Positions 1 through 9,214 of a DNA stretch of 64,000 nucleotides are shown piece by piece. Position numbers and translations under genes: made by a program. Source of the DNA: Geodermatophilus telluris (GTDB lineage: Bacteria; Actinomycetota; Actinomycetes; Mycobacteriales; Geodermatophilaceae); assembly GCF_900102745.1 (NCBI RefSeq), contig NZ_FMZF01000001.1, positions 1-64,000 on the forward strand, given 5' to 3'. The number at the start of each line of letters is the position of its first letter. The first letter of the stretch is position 1. The notes below the pieces were generated by a model. It saw only the letters and a list, made by a program, of their open reading frames with translations, searched no databases and was not told the DNA's origin.

Positions 1-60
1 GACGGGGTATTACTTGGCACTGACTTTCGGCACGCTGTTGAGTTCTCAAGGAGCGGACGC
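1..60 (-). promoter_or_regulatory. Probable rRNA-operon leader with boxA-like antitermination element
   Basis: Read on the minus strand, 35-49 gives TTGAGAACTCAACAG followed by GTGCCGAAAGTCAGTGCC. From memory this block is typical of the leader just upstream of 16S rRNA (or of the spacer) in Geodermatophilaceae and related actinobacteria, where TTGAGAACT resembles the NusB/S10 boxA antiterminator. If so, an rRNA gene transcribed leftward lies just beyond position 1. No rRNA sequence is inside the window, so this rests on recognition of the leader only. Confidence 0.5.
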
Positions 61-105
61 ACACCAACTCGACCCTCTCGGGCTCTGTCGGAGGCGGCTT
101 GTCCC

Positions 106-134
106 ACTCTACGCCGTCTCGCGGAGGTCTGCAC
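106..134 (-). promoter_or_regulatory. Candidate rrn promoter
   Basis: On the minus strand TAGAGT (106-111) fits the actinobacterial -10 pattern TAnnnT. The hexamer 17 bp upstream (129-134, GTGCAG) is a poor -35. The position, about 55 bp before the boxA-like leader, is what an rRNA promoter would need. Between this and dapB (about 135-243) I see only the dapB hairpin. Confidence 0.3.
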
Positions 135-189
135 CGCTGGGGTGCTCTCCGCGGGCCTCTCGGCCCCGTCCGGCGCGAAGAGAACAGTA

Positions 190-209
190 CACGACCTCCC
201 GGGGTCGTG
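190..209 (-). terminator. Hairpin downstream of dapB
   Basis: CACGACC (190-196) pairs perfectly with GGTCGTG (203-209) around a 6-nt loop, 35-54 bp after the dapB stop. There is no U-tract, as is common in high-GC actinobacteria. It would separate dapB from the leader to its left. Confidence 0.45.
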
Positions 210-243
210 CACGCGGGGTCCCCGTCACGCCGCGTGGGGCCGG

Positions 244-1098
<855 letters not shown>

Positions 1099-1476
1099 TC
1101 AGCGGACGGCGGCGCGTCGCTCCCCCACGGACCACGCCAGCAGGCCCAGACCGACCCCCGCGGCGTCGGCCAGCCAGTCGAGCACCGAGCCCGACCGCGC
1201 CAGGGCCGACACCGCCTGGACCACCTCGCTCACCGCGCCGTAGGCCAGCAGCAGGACGCCGAGGGGCACCGGGCGGACGCCCGACCACCGCCCCGCGACC
1301 GCCAGCGCCAGGAACAGCGCCAGGTGCACGACCTTGTCCACCCCGGGCGGCGCGGCGGGCACGTCCGAGGCCGGGGCGAACAGCACCGCCAGCGAGACGA
1401 GCACCGTCACGGCGAACGCGCCGCGGGACAGCGCACCGTGCACCCGCAGCGCGGGGTGCGGGCGCCGGGTGGCCAC
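1099..1476 (-). CDS. VanZ-like small membrane protein
   Basis: 125 residues, GTG start. Hydrophobic stretches near residues 19-35, 49-60, 68-85 and 98-115 suggest four short membrane segments. The VDKVVHL motif (about 45-51) and the DWLADAAG motif before the last helix are the hallmarks of the VanZ-like superfamily. The prototype VanZ gives low-level teicoplanin resistance, but the function of small actinobacterial members is unknown. It starts 11 bp after the stop of the M16 peptidase gene, so the two are probably cotranscribed. The family call is by motif and topology only. Confidence 0.65.
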   Translation of the reverse strand: MATRRPHPALRVHGALSRGAFAVTVLVSLAVLFAPASDVPAAPPGVDKVVHLALFLALAVAGRWSGVRPVPLGVLLLAYGAVSEVVQAVSALARSGSVLDWLADAAGVGLGLLAWSVGERRAAVR

Positions 1477-1487
1477 GGTCGCGCCGC

Positions 1488-2921
1488 TCAGAGCCGGTCG
1501 AGGTCGGCGGCGCGGTAGGGGCCGACGACCGCCAGGCAGGTCTCCCGGGTGAGCAGGTCGGCGGCGACGGCTCGCACCTGCTCCTCGTCGACGGCGGCGA
1601 TCCGCTCGAGCACCTCGCGCACCGGCACGTACTCCCCGTGCGAGAGCTCGCTCTTGCCCAGCCGGCTCATCCGCGACCCGGTGTCCTCCAGGCCCAGCAC
1701 GGTCCCGCCGCGCAGCTGCCCGCGGCCGCGGGCGACCTCCTCGGCGGTGAGCCCGTCGGCGGCCACGCGCGCCAGCTCCTCGCGGACCAGGCGCAGCACC
1801 TCGGGCACCCGCTTCTTGGAGCAGGCGGCGTAGACCGAGAAGGAGCCGGTGCCGGCGTAGGAGGTCAGCGCCGAGCCGACGCTGTAGACGAGCCCGCGCT
1901 TCTCCCGGACCTCCTGGAAGAGCCGCGAGCTCATCCCGCCGCCGACCGCGGTCTCCAGCACCGCCGCGGCGTAGCGCCGGTCGTCGAAGCGGCTCAGGCC
2001 CAGGCTGCCCACCAGCAGGTGCGTCTGCTCGGTGCGGCGCGACACCAGCCCGGTCGGCCGGGCGGGCCGCTCGAGGGCGGCGTCGTCCCCCCGGCGCAGC
2101 GGGGCGGGCACTCCGTCTCCGGCGAGCCGGCCGCCGAAGACCGCCGTCACCAGGTCGACCACCTGCTGGTGGTCCACCCGCCCGGCGGCGGTGACCACCA
2201 TCGAGGGGGCGGCGTAGCGCGAGCGGTACCAGCCGTCGACGTCGTCGCGGGTCAGGCCCTCGATCGACTCGACGCTGCCCAGCACCGAGCGGCCGAGCGG
2301 GCCGCCGCCGAAGAGCGTCTCGGCGAACAGGTCGTGCACCAGGTCGGAGGGCTCGTCGTCGCGCATGGCGATCTCCTCGAGCACCACCGTCCGCTCGGAC
2401 TCCAGGTCCTCGGCGGTGTTGAGCGCCTCGGTGACCAGGTCGCCGAGCAGCGTGACCGCCAGCGGCAGGTCGCTGGCGAGCACGTTGGCGTAGTAGCAGG
2501 TGTGCTCCTTGGCGGTGAAGGCGTTCATCTCACCGCCGACGGCGTCCATCGCCGTCGCGATCTCCAGCGCGCTGCGGCTGCGGGTGCCCTTGAACAGCAG
2601 GTGCTCGAGGAAGTGCGAGGCGCCGGCGACGCGGTCGCTCTCGTCGCGGGAGCCCACGCCGACCCAGATGCCGAGGGTCGCGGACAGGACGCCGGGCATC
2701 GTCTCGGTGAGCACCCGCAGCCCACCGGGGAGCACCGTGCGCTCCACCCGGCCGCCGTCGTCGTCGACGTCGAGGACGGAGGGCACACCGACCGGGGCCG
2801 GGACGAGCCCGAGGTCCACAGACCCCGTGCCCGTCCCGGCCCCGGTCGTCGTCGGGTCGGCGGCCGTGTCAGGCCTCCGCGGGTGCGTCGGCCGGGGCGG
2901 CCGCGTCACCGGCGGCAGCAC
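1488..2921 (-). CDS. M16 family zinc metalloprotease (pitrilysin/processing-peptidase type)
   Basis: Predicted 477-residue protease of the M16B class. The inverted zinc site HFLEH is at residues 103-107, and the downstream glutamates in VVLEEI (about 179-184) supply the third ligand; a second inactive half follows. It corresponds in position to mycobacterial PepR, next to pnp. Start choice is open: the GTG at 2921 overlaps the 3' end of pnp by 53 bp, while a GTG at 2819 (residue 35) would remove a low-complexity Pro/Thr/Gly tail; the conserved part begins near residue 58. No signal peptide is visible, so it is probably cytoplasmic. Confidence 0.9.
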   Translation of the reverse strand: MLPPVTRPPRPTHPRRPDTAADPTTTGAGTGTGSVDLGLVPAPVGVPSVLDVDDDGGRVERTVLPGGLRVLTETMPGVLSATLGIWVGVGSRDESDRVAGASHFLEHLLFKGTRSRSALEIATAMDAVGGEMNAFTAKEHTCYYANVLASDLPLAVTLLGDLVTEALNTAEDLESERTVVLEEIAMRDDEPSDLVHDLFAETLFGGGPLGRSVLGSVESIEGLTRDDVDGWYRSRYAAPSMVVTAAGRVDHQQVVDLVTAVFGGRLAGDGVPAPLRRGDDAALERPARPTGLVSRRTEQTHLLVGSLGLSRFDDRRYAAAVLETAVGGGMSSRLFQEVREKRGLVYSVGSALTSYAGTGSFSVYAACSKKRVPEVLRLVREELARVAADGLTAEEVARGRGQLRGGTVLGLEDTGSRMSRLGKSELSHGEYVPVREVLERIAAVDEEQVRAVAADLLTRETCLAVVGPYRAADLDRL

Positions 2922-5160
2922 CGTCGCCGGCGGCCTCGGCGGCCACCGGGACGAGGCTGATCTTGCCGCGGGCGTCGATGTCGGTGATCTCGACCTGCAG
3001 CTTGTCGCCGACGTTCACCACGTCCTCGACCTTGCCGATGCGCTTGCCGCCACCGAGCTTGCTGATGTGGACCAGGCCGTCCTTGCCCGGCAGCAGCGAG
3101 ACGAAGGCGCCGAACGGCGTGGTCTTGACGACGGTGCCGAGGAAGCGCTCCCCGACCTTCGGCATCTGCGGGTTGGCGATCGCGTTGATGCGGTCCACCG
3201 CGGCCTGGGCCGAGGGACCGTCGGAGGCGCCGACGTAGATCGTGCCGTCGTCCTCGATGGTGATGTCCGCGCCGGTCTCGTCCTGGATCGAGTTGATCAT
3301 CTGGCCCTTGGGGCCGATGACCGCACCGATCTTGTCGACCGGGATGCGCACCGTCGTCACGCGCGGGGCGTACGGGCTCATCTCGTCGGGGGCGTCGATG
3401 GCCTCGTTCATCACGTCGAGGATGTGCAGCCGGGCGGCGCGGGCCTGGGTCAGCGCCTGGGCGAGCACGTCGGACGGGATGCCGTCGAGCTTGGTGTCCA
3501 GCTGCAGCGCCGTGACGAAGTCCTTGGTGCCGGCGACCTTGAAGTCCATGTCACCGAAGGCGTCCTCGGCGCCGAGGATGTCGGTCAGCGCGACGTACTG
3601 CGTCTTCCCGTCGACCTCGTCGGAGACCAGGCCCATCGCGATGCCCGCGACCGGGGCGCGCAGCGGCACACCGGCGTTGAGCAGCGACAGGGTGGAGGCG
3701 CAGACCGAGCCCATCGACGTCGAGCCGTTGGAGCCCAGCGCCTCGGACACCTGCCGGATCGCGTAGGGGAACTCCTCGCGGTCGGGCAGCACCGGCAGCA
3801 GCGCCCGCTCGGCGAGCGCGCCGTGGCCGATCTCGCGCCGCTTGGGGGAGCCCACGCGGCCGGTCTCGCCGGTGGAGTACGGCGGGAAGTTGTAGTTGTG
3901 CATGTACCGCTTGCGCGTCTCGGGCGACAGCGTGTCCAGCTGCTGCTCCATCCGAAGCATGTTGAGCGTGGTGATGCCCAGGATCTGGGTCTCGCCGCGC
4001 TCGAACAGCGCCGAGCCGTGCACCCGCGGGACGACCTCGACCTCGGCCGACAGCGGCCGGATGTCGGTGACGCCGCGGCCGTCGATGCGGACCTTGTCGC
4101 GGAGGATGCGCTGGCGGACGACCTTCTTGGTGACGGCGCGGAAGGCGGCCGACACCTCCTTCTCGCGGCCGGCGAACTGCTCGGCCAGCGAGGCGGCGAC
4201 CTCGTCCTTGAGCGCGTCGGTGGCGTCGTTGCGCTCCTGCTTGGCGGCGATCGCCTGGGCCTGCGTCAGCCGCTCGAGGGCGGCGGACTCGACGGCGGCG
4301 TAGACGTCGTCCTGGTAGTCGAGGAAGCGCGGGAACTCCGCGACCGGCTTGGCGGCCTTCTCGGCCAGGGCCGACTGGGCCTCGCACAGCGCCTTGATGA
4401 AGGGCTTGGCGGCCTCGAGGCCCTGCGCGACGACCTCCTCGGTCGGGGCGGACGCGCCGCCGGCGACCAGCTGGACGGTCTTCTCGGTGGCCTCGGCCTC
4501 GACCATCATGATCGCGACGTCGCCGTCGGGCAGCAGGCGGCCGGCGACGACCATGTCGAAGACGGCGTCCTCGAGCTCGGCGTGCGTCGGGAAGCCGACC
4601 CACTGGCCGTCGATCAGCGCGACGCGGGTGCCGCCGACCGGGCCGGAGAACGGCAGGCCCGACAGCTGGGTCGAGGCCGAGGCGCCGTTGATCGCCAGCA
4701 CGTCGTAGAGGTGGTCGGGGTCGAGCGCCAGGACGGTGATGACGACCTGGACCTCGTTGCGCAGGCCCTTGGCGAAGGTGGGGCGCAGCGGGCGGTCGAT
4801 GAGCCGGCAGGTGAGGATCGCGTCCTCGCTGGGGCGGCCCTCGCGGCGGAAGAAGGAGCCGGGGATGCGCCCGGCGGCGTACATCCGCTCCTCGACGTCG
4901 ACCGTCAGCGGGAAGAAGTCGAAGTGCTCCTTGGGCTGCCGGCCGGCCGTGGTGGCCGACAGCAGCATGGTGTCGCCCGAGGTGACGACGACCGAGCCGG
5001 CGGCCTGCTTGGCCAGCCGCCCGGTCTCGAAGGTGATGCTGCGGCTGCCGCGGCTGCCGTTGTCGATGACGGCGGTGGCGGTGGTGACGCCGTCCTCGGG
5101 GTCGTACTCGGCAGCCACGCCGTTGGTGGCCTGGCTGCCCTGGGTGGTGGGTGCGGACAC
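2869..5160 (-). CDS. pnp: Polyribonucleotide nucleotidyltransferase (PNPase / GpsI)
   Basis: 763 residues from a GTG (5158-5160) preceded by an AGGAAGAGG ribosome site; longer upstream reading is unlikely to be used. Catalyses phosphorolytic 3'-5' RNA degradation and the reverse polymerisation. It shows two RNase PH-like cores, the catalytic [12 protein letters not shown] segment in the second core, a KH domain with GPKGQM, and a C-terminal S1 domain, followed by a short Ala-rich acidic tail. It lies downstream of rpsO, as in most bacteria, with a hairpin between them. Confidence 0.97.
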   Translation of the reverse strand: MSAPTTQGSQATNGVAAEYDPEDGVTTATAVIDNGSRGSRSITFETGRLAKQAAGSVVVTSGDTMLLSATTAGRQPKEHFDFFPLTVDVEERMYAAGRIPGSFFRREGRPSEDAILTCRLIDRPLRPTFAKGLRNEVQVVITVLALDPDHLYDVLAINGASASTQLSGLPFSGPVGGTRVALIDGQWVGFPTHAELEDAVFDMVVAGRLLPDGDVAIMMVEAEATEKTVQLVAGGASAPTEEVVAQGLEAAKPFIKALCEAQSALAEKAAKPVAEFPRFLDYQDDVYAAVESAALERLTQAQAIAAKQERNDATDALKDEVAASLAEQFAGREKEVSAAFRAVTKKVVRQRILRDKVRIDGRGVTDIRPLSAEVEVVPRVHGSALFERGETQILGITTLNMLRMEQQLDTLSPETRKRYMHNYNFPPYSTGETGRVGSPKRREIGHGALAERALLPVLPDREEFPYAIRQVSEALGSNGSTSMGSVCASTLSLLNAGVPLRAPVAGIAMGLVSDEVDGKTQYVALTDILGAEDAFGDMDFKVAGTKDFVTALQLDTKLDGIPSDVLAQALTQARAARLHILDVMNEAIDAPDEMSPYAPRVTTVRIPVDKIGAVIGPKGQMINSIQDETGADITIEDDGTIYVGASDGPSAQAAVDRINAIANPQMPKVGERFLGTVVKTTPFGAFVSLLPGKDGLVHISKLGGGKRIGKVEDVVNVGDKLQVEITDIDARGKISLVPVAAEAAGDGAAAGDAAAPADAPAEA

Positions 5161-5237
5161 GTCGTCCTCTTCCTGCGTCGCATGCGGCGACGTCCTCTTC
5201 GTGGCGTCCTGCGCCGGACTGCTGCCGGGTGACCGGT

Positions 5238-5280
5238 CTTCGATCGAAGCCCCCGGGGTCGTTCCCTCCGTCGAGGAGGG
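5238..5280 (-). promoter_or_regulatory. Structured pnp leader
   Basis: Two inverted repeats lie between rpsO and pnp: CTTCGATCGAAG (5238-5249), a perfect 12-bp palindrome, and CCCTCC/GGAGGG (5264-5269/5275-5280) around a 5-nt loop. In other bacteria the pnp leader hairpin is the RNase III/PNPase autoregulation target. A similar role here is inference. Confidence 0.35.
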
Positions 5281-5369
5281 GCACACCCGGGGGCCACCAC
5301 CGAGGACCGATCAGCGTCGGCGCGCGCGGCGGGGCGCCGGGGCTCGCGGGGCGGGTGCCCCACGAGAGA

Positions 5370-5396
5370 GGGGACCGTCCCGGTGGGACGGCCCCC
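5370..5396 (-). terminator. Hairpin between rpsO and pnp
   Basis: GGGGACCGTCCC (5370-5381) pairs with GGGACGGCCCCC (5385-5396) with one mismatch and a GGT loop, 8 bp after the rpsO stop. It is probably an attenuating terminator that lets rpsO be expressed above pnp. Confidence 0.6.
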
Positions 5397-5403
5397 TCCG
5401 GGG

Positions 5404-5673
5404 TCAGCGGCGCAGACCGAGCCGCTCGATGAGCGACCGGTACCGGCTGATGTCGGTCTTGGCCAGGTAGTTCAGCAGCCGGCGACGACGGCCGACCAGG
5501 AGCAGCAGGCCCCGGCGGCTGTGGTGGTCGTGCTTGTGCTGCTTGAGGTGCTCGGTCAGGTCGCTGATCCGGCGGGTGAGCATCGCGACCTGGACCTCGG
5601 GCGAGCCCGTGTCCCGCTCGACCGTCGCGTAGTCGGTCATGATCTGCTGCTTCGTCGCGCTGTCGAGCGCCAT
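5404..5673 (-). CDS. rpsO: 30S ribosomal protein S15
   Basis: 89 residues, the usual bacterial length. ATG at 5671-5673 is preceded by CCAGGAGG. The C-terminal [10 protein letters not shown] segment and the internal TGSPEVQVA motif are diagnostic. S15 binds the central domain of 16S rRNA early in 30S assembly. It is the first gene of the rpsO-pnp pair. Confidence 0.98.
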   Translation of the reverse strand: MALDSATKQQIMTDYATVERDTGSPEVQVAMLTRRISDLTEHLKQHKHDHHSRRGLLLLVGRRRRLLNYLAKTDISRYRSLIERLGLRR

Positions 5674-5702
5674 GGACGGGCCTCCTGGCCGGTTCTCGTG
5701 TG

Positions 5703-5769
5703 GCCCCCGGTCTGACTCACGGGGGCAGGTGACACACATCGCCGTGCACACACGGCGTCTCGCAGACTA
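5703..5769 (-). promoter_or_regulatory. rpsO promoter and two-hairpin 5' leader
   Basis: The minus strand carries TAGTCT (5764-5769), a TAnnnT -10, then two perfect 7-bp hairpins: CGCCGTG/CACGGCG (5740-5746/5751-5757, 4-nt loop) and GCCCCCG/CGGGGGC (5703-5709/5720-5726). S15 represses its own mRNA through leader structures in several phyla, so this could be such a site. The -35 is poor and the role is inferred. The rest of 5674-5884 shows nothing else. Confidence 0.35.
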
Positions 5770-5884
5770 CCAGCGGGCCGGCGGGGTCCCCGTCGCGGTG
5801 CGGGCCGGCTCCCCCGAGCGCGGTCCCGGCGAGCGGGGCCCGGGGACGGCACGTGGTCGCGGTGCGGTCCGGGGGACCGCGGTG

Positions 5885-6841
5885 TCACACCCCGAGGACG
5901 GCGCGGGTGCGGGTGACGTCGTCGGCCATCGTGGCGACGAGCTCGTCGACCCCGGCGAAGGAGGTCATCGGCCGCAGCCGCTCGACGAACTCCACGCCGA
6001 CGTGCTCGCCGTAGAGGTCGCCGGAGAAGTCGAGGACGTGCGCCTCGACGGTGCGCCGCGTGCCCTGGAAGGTCGGGTTGGTGCCCACCGAGACGGCCGC
6101 GGGGCGGCTGTCGACCGTGCGCCCGGCGAGGTCGCGGGTGACCAGCGACCCGGCGTAGACGCCGTCGGCGGGGATGGCGGTGAAGGGCGGGCTCTCCACG
6201 TTCGCCGTCGGGTAGCCCAGCTCGCGGCCGCGCCGCTCCCCCCGGACGACGACGCCGTCGACCCGGTGCGGCCGGCCCAGCGCCCGGGCGGCGCTCGCCA
6301 TGTCGCCCGCGGCGACGCAGGCGCGGATGTAGGTCGAGGAGATGGTGACCTCGCCGTCGGCCGAGGAGTCGCCGGCGAGGGGTAGGCCCTCCACGGCGAA
6401 GCCGAACCGGCGGCCGTCCTGGGTGAGCGTCGCGACGCTGCCGGCCGCCTTGTGCCCGTAGGTGAAGTTCTCCCCGACGACGACGGCCGCCGCGTGCAGG
6501 TCCTCCACCAGCACCGCGTGGGTGAACTCCTCGGGCGTCCACCGGCTGAACTCCTGGGTGAACGGCAGGACGCACATCGCGTCGACGCCGAGACCGGCGA
6601 CCAGCTCGGCCTTGCGGTCGAGCGAGGTGAGGATCGCCGGGTGCGTCCCGGGGCGGACCACCTCGGTGGGGTGCGGGTCGAAGGTGACCAGCACGCAGGG
6701 CCGGCCGAGGGCGCGGGCGCGGGCCACCGCGGTGCCGATCAGCTCCTGGTGGCCGCGGTGGACGCCGTCGTACATGCCGATGGTGACCACCGTGCGGCCC
6801 AGGTCGCCGGGGGTCGCCTGCAGTCCCCGCCAGCGGCGCAC
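5885..6841 (-). CDS. ribF: Bifunctional riboflavin kinase / FAD synthetase
   Basis: 318 residues from a GTG at 6839-6841. Converts riboflavin to FMN and then FAD. The N-terminal nucleotidyltransferase domain has the YDGVHRGH motif (GxHxGH type), DPHP, and the STYIR signature. The C-terminal kinase domain has GRELGYPTANV and PADGVYAG. It follows ilvE on the same strand after about 20 bp, and would be cotranscribed with it. Confidence 0.96.
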   Translation of the reverse strand: MRRWRGLQATPGDLGRTVVTIGMYDGVHRGHQELIGTAVARARALGRPCVLVTFDPHPTEVVRPGTHPAILTSLDRKAELVAGLGVDAMCVLPFTQEFSRWTPEEFTHAVLVEDLHAAAVVVGENFTYGHKAAGSVATLTQDGRRFGFAVEGLPLAGDSSADGEVTISSTYIRACVAAGDMASAARALGRPHRVDGVVVRGERRGRELGYPTANVESPPFTAIPADGVYAGSLVTRDLAGRTVDSRPAAVSVGTNPTFQGTRRTVEAHVLDFSGDLYGEHVGVEFVERLRPMTSFAGVDELVATMADDVTRTRAVLGV

Positions 6842-6861
6842 GTCGTCAGGACCCGGGTCGC

Positions 6862-8001
6862 TCAGGCGACCCGGTGCAGCCAGCCGTGGGTGTCGGGCAC
6901 CCGGCCGTGCTGGATGTCGAGCAGGTGCTCGCGCAGGCCCGTGGTGACCGGGCCGGGCTCGCCGGTGCCGACGGTGAAGTCGCCGGTGCGGGCCCTGACC
7001 TGCCCGACCGGGGTGATGACGGCGGCGGTGCCGCAGGCGAAGGTCTCGGTGACCGTGCCGTCGGCGACGCCGGAGCGCCACTCGTCGACGCTGAACCGGC
7101 GCTCGGTGACCCGCACGCCCCGCTCGCGGGCGACGGCGATCAGCGAGTCGCGGGTGATGCCGGGCAGCAGCGTGCCGGTGAGCTCCGGCGTGACCAGCTC
7201 GGCGTCGTCGCCGGAGCCGAGGACGAAGAACAGGTTCATCCCGCCCATCTCCTCGACGTAGCGCTTCTCCACCGCGTCGAGCCACACCACCTGGTCGCAG
7301 CCGGCCTCGATGGCCTGCTCCTGCGCCAGCAGGCTGGCGGCGTAGTTGCCGGCGCACTTGACGTCGCCGGTGCCGCCGGGCGCGGCCCGGATGTAGTCCT
7401 CCGACAGGTAGACCGACACCGGGTGCACACCGCGCGGGAAGTAGGCGCCGGCGGGGCTGGCGATGACCAGGAAGAGGTACTCGTGCGCCGGCCGCACACC
7501 CAGGAAGGGCTCGCTGGCGAGCTGGTAGGGCCGGATGTAGAGCGTCTGGTCGGGGCCGGTGGGCACCCAGTCGCGGTCGGCGTCGACGAGCGCGTCGACG
7601 GCGGCGAGGAACGCCTCCTCGGGCACCGGCGGCATGGCCAGCCGGCGGGCACCGCGCGCGAAGCGGGCGGCGTTGGCCTCGGGGCGGAAGGTGGCCACGC
7701 TGCCGTCGGGCTGGGCGTAGGCCTTGAGCCCCTCGAAGATCGACTGCGCGTAGTGCAGCGCCGCGGTGGCCGGGTCGACCTGCAGCGGCGCGTACTGCGT
7801 CAGGCGGGCGTCGTGCCAGCCGCGGCCGGCGGTGTAGCGGGCCACGAACATGGAGTCGGTGAAGTGCCGGCCGAAGCCGGGGTCGGCCAGCACCGCCTCG
7901 CGCTCGGCGGCCGGGCGACGGGACACGTCCTCCACGGTCACCGGCACACCCTCGGTGAAGACCCGGGACGAGGTGCGGCTGTCGGCGAGCGTGTCGGTCA
8001 T
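6862..8001 (-). CDS. ilvE: Branched-chain-amino-acid aminotransferase
   Basis: 379 residues, ATG at 7999-8001 with GGGAGA upstream. PLP fold-type IV enzyme that makes the last transamination step to Leu, Ile and Val. The PLP lysine is K215 in DVKCAGNY; EMGGMN and the GTAAVI segment that contacts the cofactor phosphate are present. The length and N-terminal extension match actinobacterial class II IlvE proteins. Confidence 0.96.
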   Translation of the reverse strand: MTDTLADSRTSSRVFTEGVPVTVEDVSRRPAAEREAVLADPGFGRHFTDSMFVARYTAGRGWHDARLTQYAPLQVDPATAALHYAQSIFEGLKAYAQPDGSVATFRPEANAARFARGARRLAMPPVPEEAFLAAVDALVDADRDWVPTGPDQTLYIRPYQLASEPFLGVRPAHEYLFLVIASPAGAYFPRGVHPVSVYLSEDYIRAAPGGTGDVKCAGNYAASLLAQEQAIEAGCDQVVWLDAVEKRYVEEMGGMNLFFVLGSGDDAELVTPELTGTLLPGITRDSLIAVARERGVRVTERRFSVDEWRSGVADGTVTETFACGTAAVITPVGQVRARTGDFTVGTGEPGPVTTGLREHLLDIQHGRVPDTHGWLHRVA

Positions 8002-8056
8002 GTCTCCCACCTGGGCGAGCTCGGGGCAGGACCGGCGGACGACCGGCCCGCCGTTC

Positions 8057-8062
8057 ACAGTA
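8057..8062 (-). promoter_or_regulatory. Candidate -10 element of ilvE
   Basis: TACTGT on the minus strand, about 55 bp before the ilvE ATG and between the upstream gene's hairpin and ilvE. No convincing -35 can be seen, so this is weak. Confidence 0.25.
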
Positions 8063-8083
8063 GCGCCGGGCCCGGCGGCGGCC

Positions 8084-8107
8084 GGGAGCCGACCGCCGCC
8101 GGCTCCC
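8084..8107 (-). terminator. Hairpin after the mhuD-like gene
   Basis: GGGAGCCG (8084-8091) pairs with CGGCTCCC (8100-8107) across an 8-nt loop, 10 bp after the stop codon. It separates this gene from ilvE. Confidence 0.55.
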
Positions 8108-8116
8108 CCGGGCAGG

Positions 8117-8440
8117 TCAGGGCCGGTCGGGCGCGGAGCTCTCGATCACCTCGTAGGACCACAGGTGGTGCGAGTCGCTCGCCGCGGGGGCCAGCTCGTC
8201 GCCGCCGCCCTCGTGCGCCCGGGCGAAGTCCTGCCCGCCCTCCCAGGCGCGGTAGGCCTCCTCGCTCGACCACCGCGTGTAGACCAGGTACTGGTCGGTG
8301 CCCTCCAGCGGGCGCAGCAGCTCGAACCACTCGAAGCCGGGGGTCTTCTCCACGGCGCCGGCGCGGCCGCGGAAGCGCTCCTCGAAGCGCTCCTGGGCGT
8401 GGGGCGGGACGCTGATCGCGTTGATCTTGACGACGCTCAT
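8117..8440 (-). CDS. mhuD: MhuD-like heme-degrading monooxygenase
   Basis: 107 residues, ATG at 8438-8440 after GAAGGGGG. Dimeric alpha/beta-barrel (ABM) fold. The N-terminus SVVKINAI and the segment ending in FELLRPLEG closely match Mycobacterium tuberculosis MhuD (Rv3592) as I remember it. The three MhuD functional residues have counterparts: N7, W66 and a histidine at 76 (75 in MhuD). MhuD opens heme without releasing CO, freeing iron for the cell. The gene is monocistronic and divergent from a HAD phosphatase, with 85 bp between starts and no iron box that I can see. A plain antibiotic-monooxygenase-like protein is the alternative. Confidence 0.8.
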   Translation of the reverse strand: MSVVKINAISVPPHAQERFEERFRGRAGAVEKTPGFEWFELLRPLEGTDQYLVYTRWSSEEAYRAWEGGQDFARAHEGGGDELAPAASDSHHLWSYEVIESSAPDRP

Positions 8441-8525
8441 GGACGCCCCCTTCCCGGCAGCGGTGCCGGCCAACCACCGCCGGCCACCTCCTGCGGGGGT
8501 CCCCGGCCGGGGTGAGGATGGCGCG

Positions 8526-9203
8526 GTGACCCCGGAGAAGCGGCCCGGCGTGCTCCTCGACGTCGACGGCACCCTGCTCGACACCAACTACCTGCAGGTG
8601 CTGGCCTGGTGGCAGGCCTTCCGCGACACCGGGCACGACGACGTGTCCATGGCCGACTGCCACCGCGCGATCGGCATCGCCAGCGAGCAGCTGGTCACCC
8701 ACCTGCTCGGCGAGGGCGCGTCCGACGCCGAGGAGGTCTCCGAGGCCAAGACCCGCCGCTACGAGCCGCTGCGGGAGCTGGTGGCCGCCTTCCCGCGCGT
8801 GGACGAGCTGCTCGCCGCCTGCCGGGAGCGGGGCCTGGCCGTGGTGCTGGCCACCAGCGGCAAGGAGTCCGACCTCGAGTGGATGGTGCCGGCGATCGGT
8901 GGCGAGGACGTCGTCGACGGGGCGACCACCTCGGCCGACGTCGAGTCGGCCAAGCCCGCGCCGGACCTGCTGCGCACCGCCGCCGAGGCGCACGGCCTCG
9001 ACCCCGCCCGCACCGTCGCGGTCGGCGACACCGTCTGGGACGTGCGGGCGGCCCGGGACGCGGGCTTCCCCTGCATCGCGCTGACCTGCGGCGGCATCTC
9101 GCGGCAGGAGCTGCTCGAGGAGGGCGCCGACGAGGTCTACGCCACCCCGGCCGACCTGCTCGAGCACCTCGACGACTCGCTGGTCGGCAAGCTCGTCGGC
9201 TAG
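8526..9203 (+). CDS. HAD-superfamily phosphatase (phosphoglycolate-phosphatase-like)
   Basis: 225 residues from a GTG at 8526. All four HAD motifs are present: DVDGT (12-16) with the nucleophile and acid aspartates, the ATSGKE segment (motif II), K in SAKPAPD (motif III), and VGDTVWDV (motif IV). An inserted helical cap follows motif I, as in the Gph/beta-phosphoglucomutase group. The substrate cannot be read from sequence. Its stop lies in a 12-bp tandem repeat shared with the convergent truB stop. Confidence 0.85.
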   Translation: MTPEKRPGVLLDVDGTLLDTNYLQVLAWWQAFRDTGHDDVSMADCHRAIGIASEQLVTHLLGEGASDAEEVSEAKTRRYEPLRELVAAFPRVDELLAACRERGLAVVLATSGKESDLEWMVPAIGGEDVVDGATTSADVESAKPAPDLLRTAAEAHGLDPARTVAVGDTVWDVRAARDAGFPCIALTCGGISRQELLEEGADEVYATPADLLEHLDDSLVGKLVG

Positions 9204-9214
9204 CTCGTCGGCTA
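9191..9214. repeat. 12-bp tandem duplication at convergent stop codons
   Basis: GCTCGTCGGCTA occurs twice head to tail (9191-9202, 9203-9214). The HAD stop (TAG, 9201-9203) and the truB stop (CTA on plus, 9212-9214) both arise from it, leaving 8 bp between the two convergent genes. Confidence 0.9.

Noticed and set aside
2500-5232. Very long open frame on the plus strand opposite pnp
   Set aside because: Antisense of a well-identified gene; composition (V/G/D/L-rich, no motifs) is typical of a high-GC shadow frame.
8441-8525. IdeR/Fur-type iron box between the mhuD-like gene and HAD gene
   Set aside because: The gap is uniformly GC-rich with no TTAGGTTAG-like or A/T-rich palindrome.
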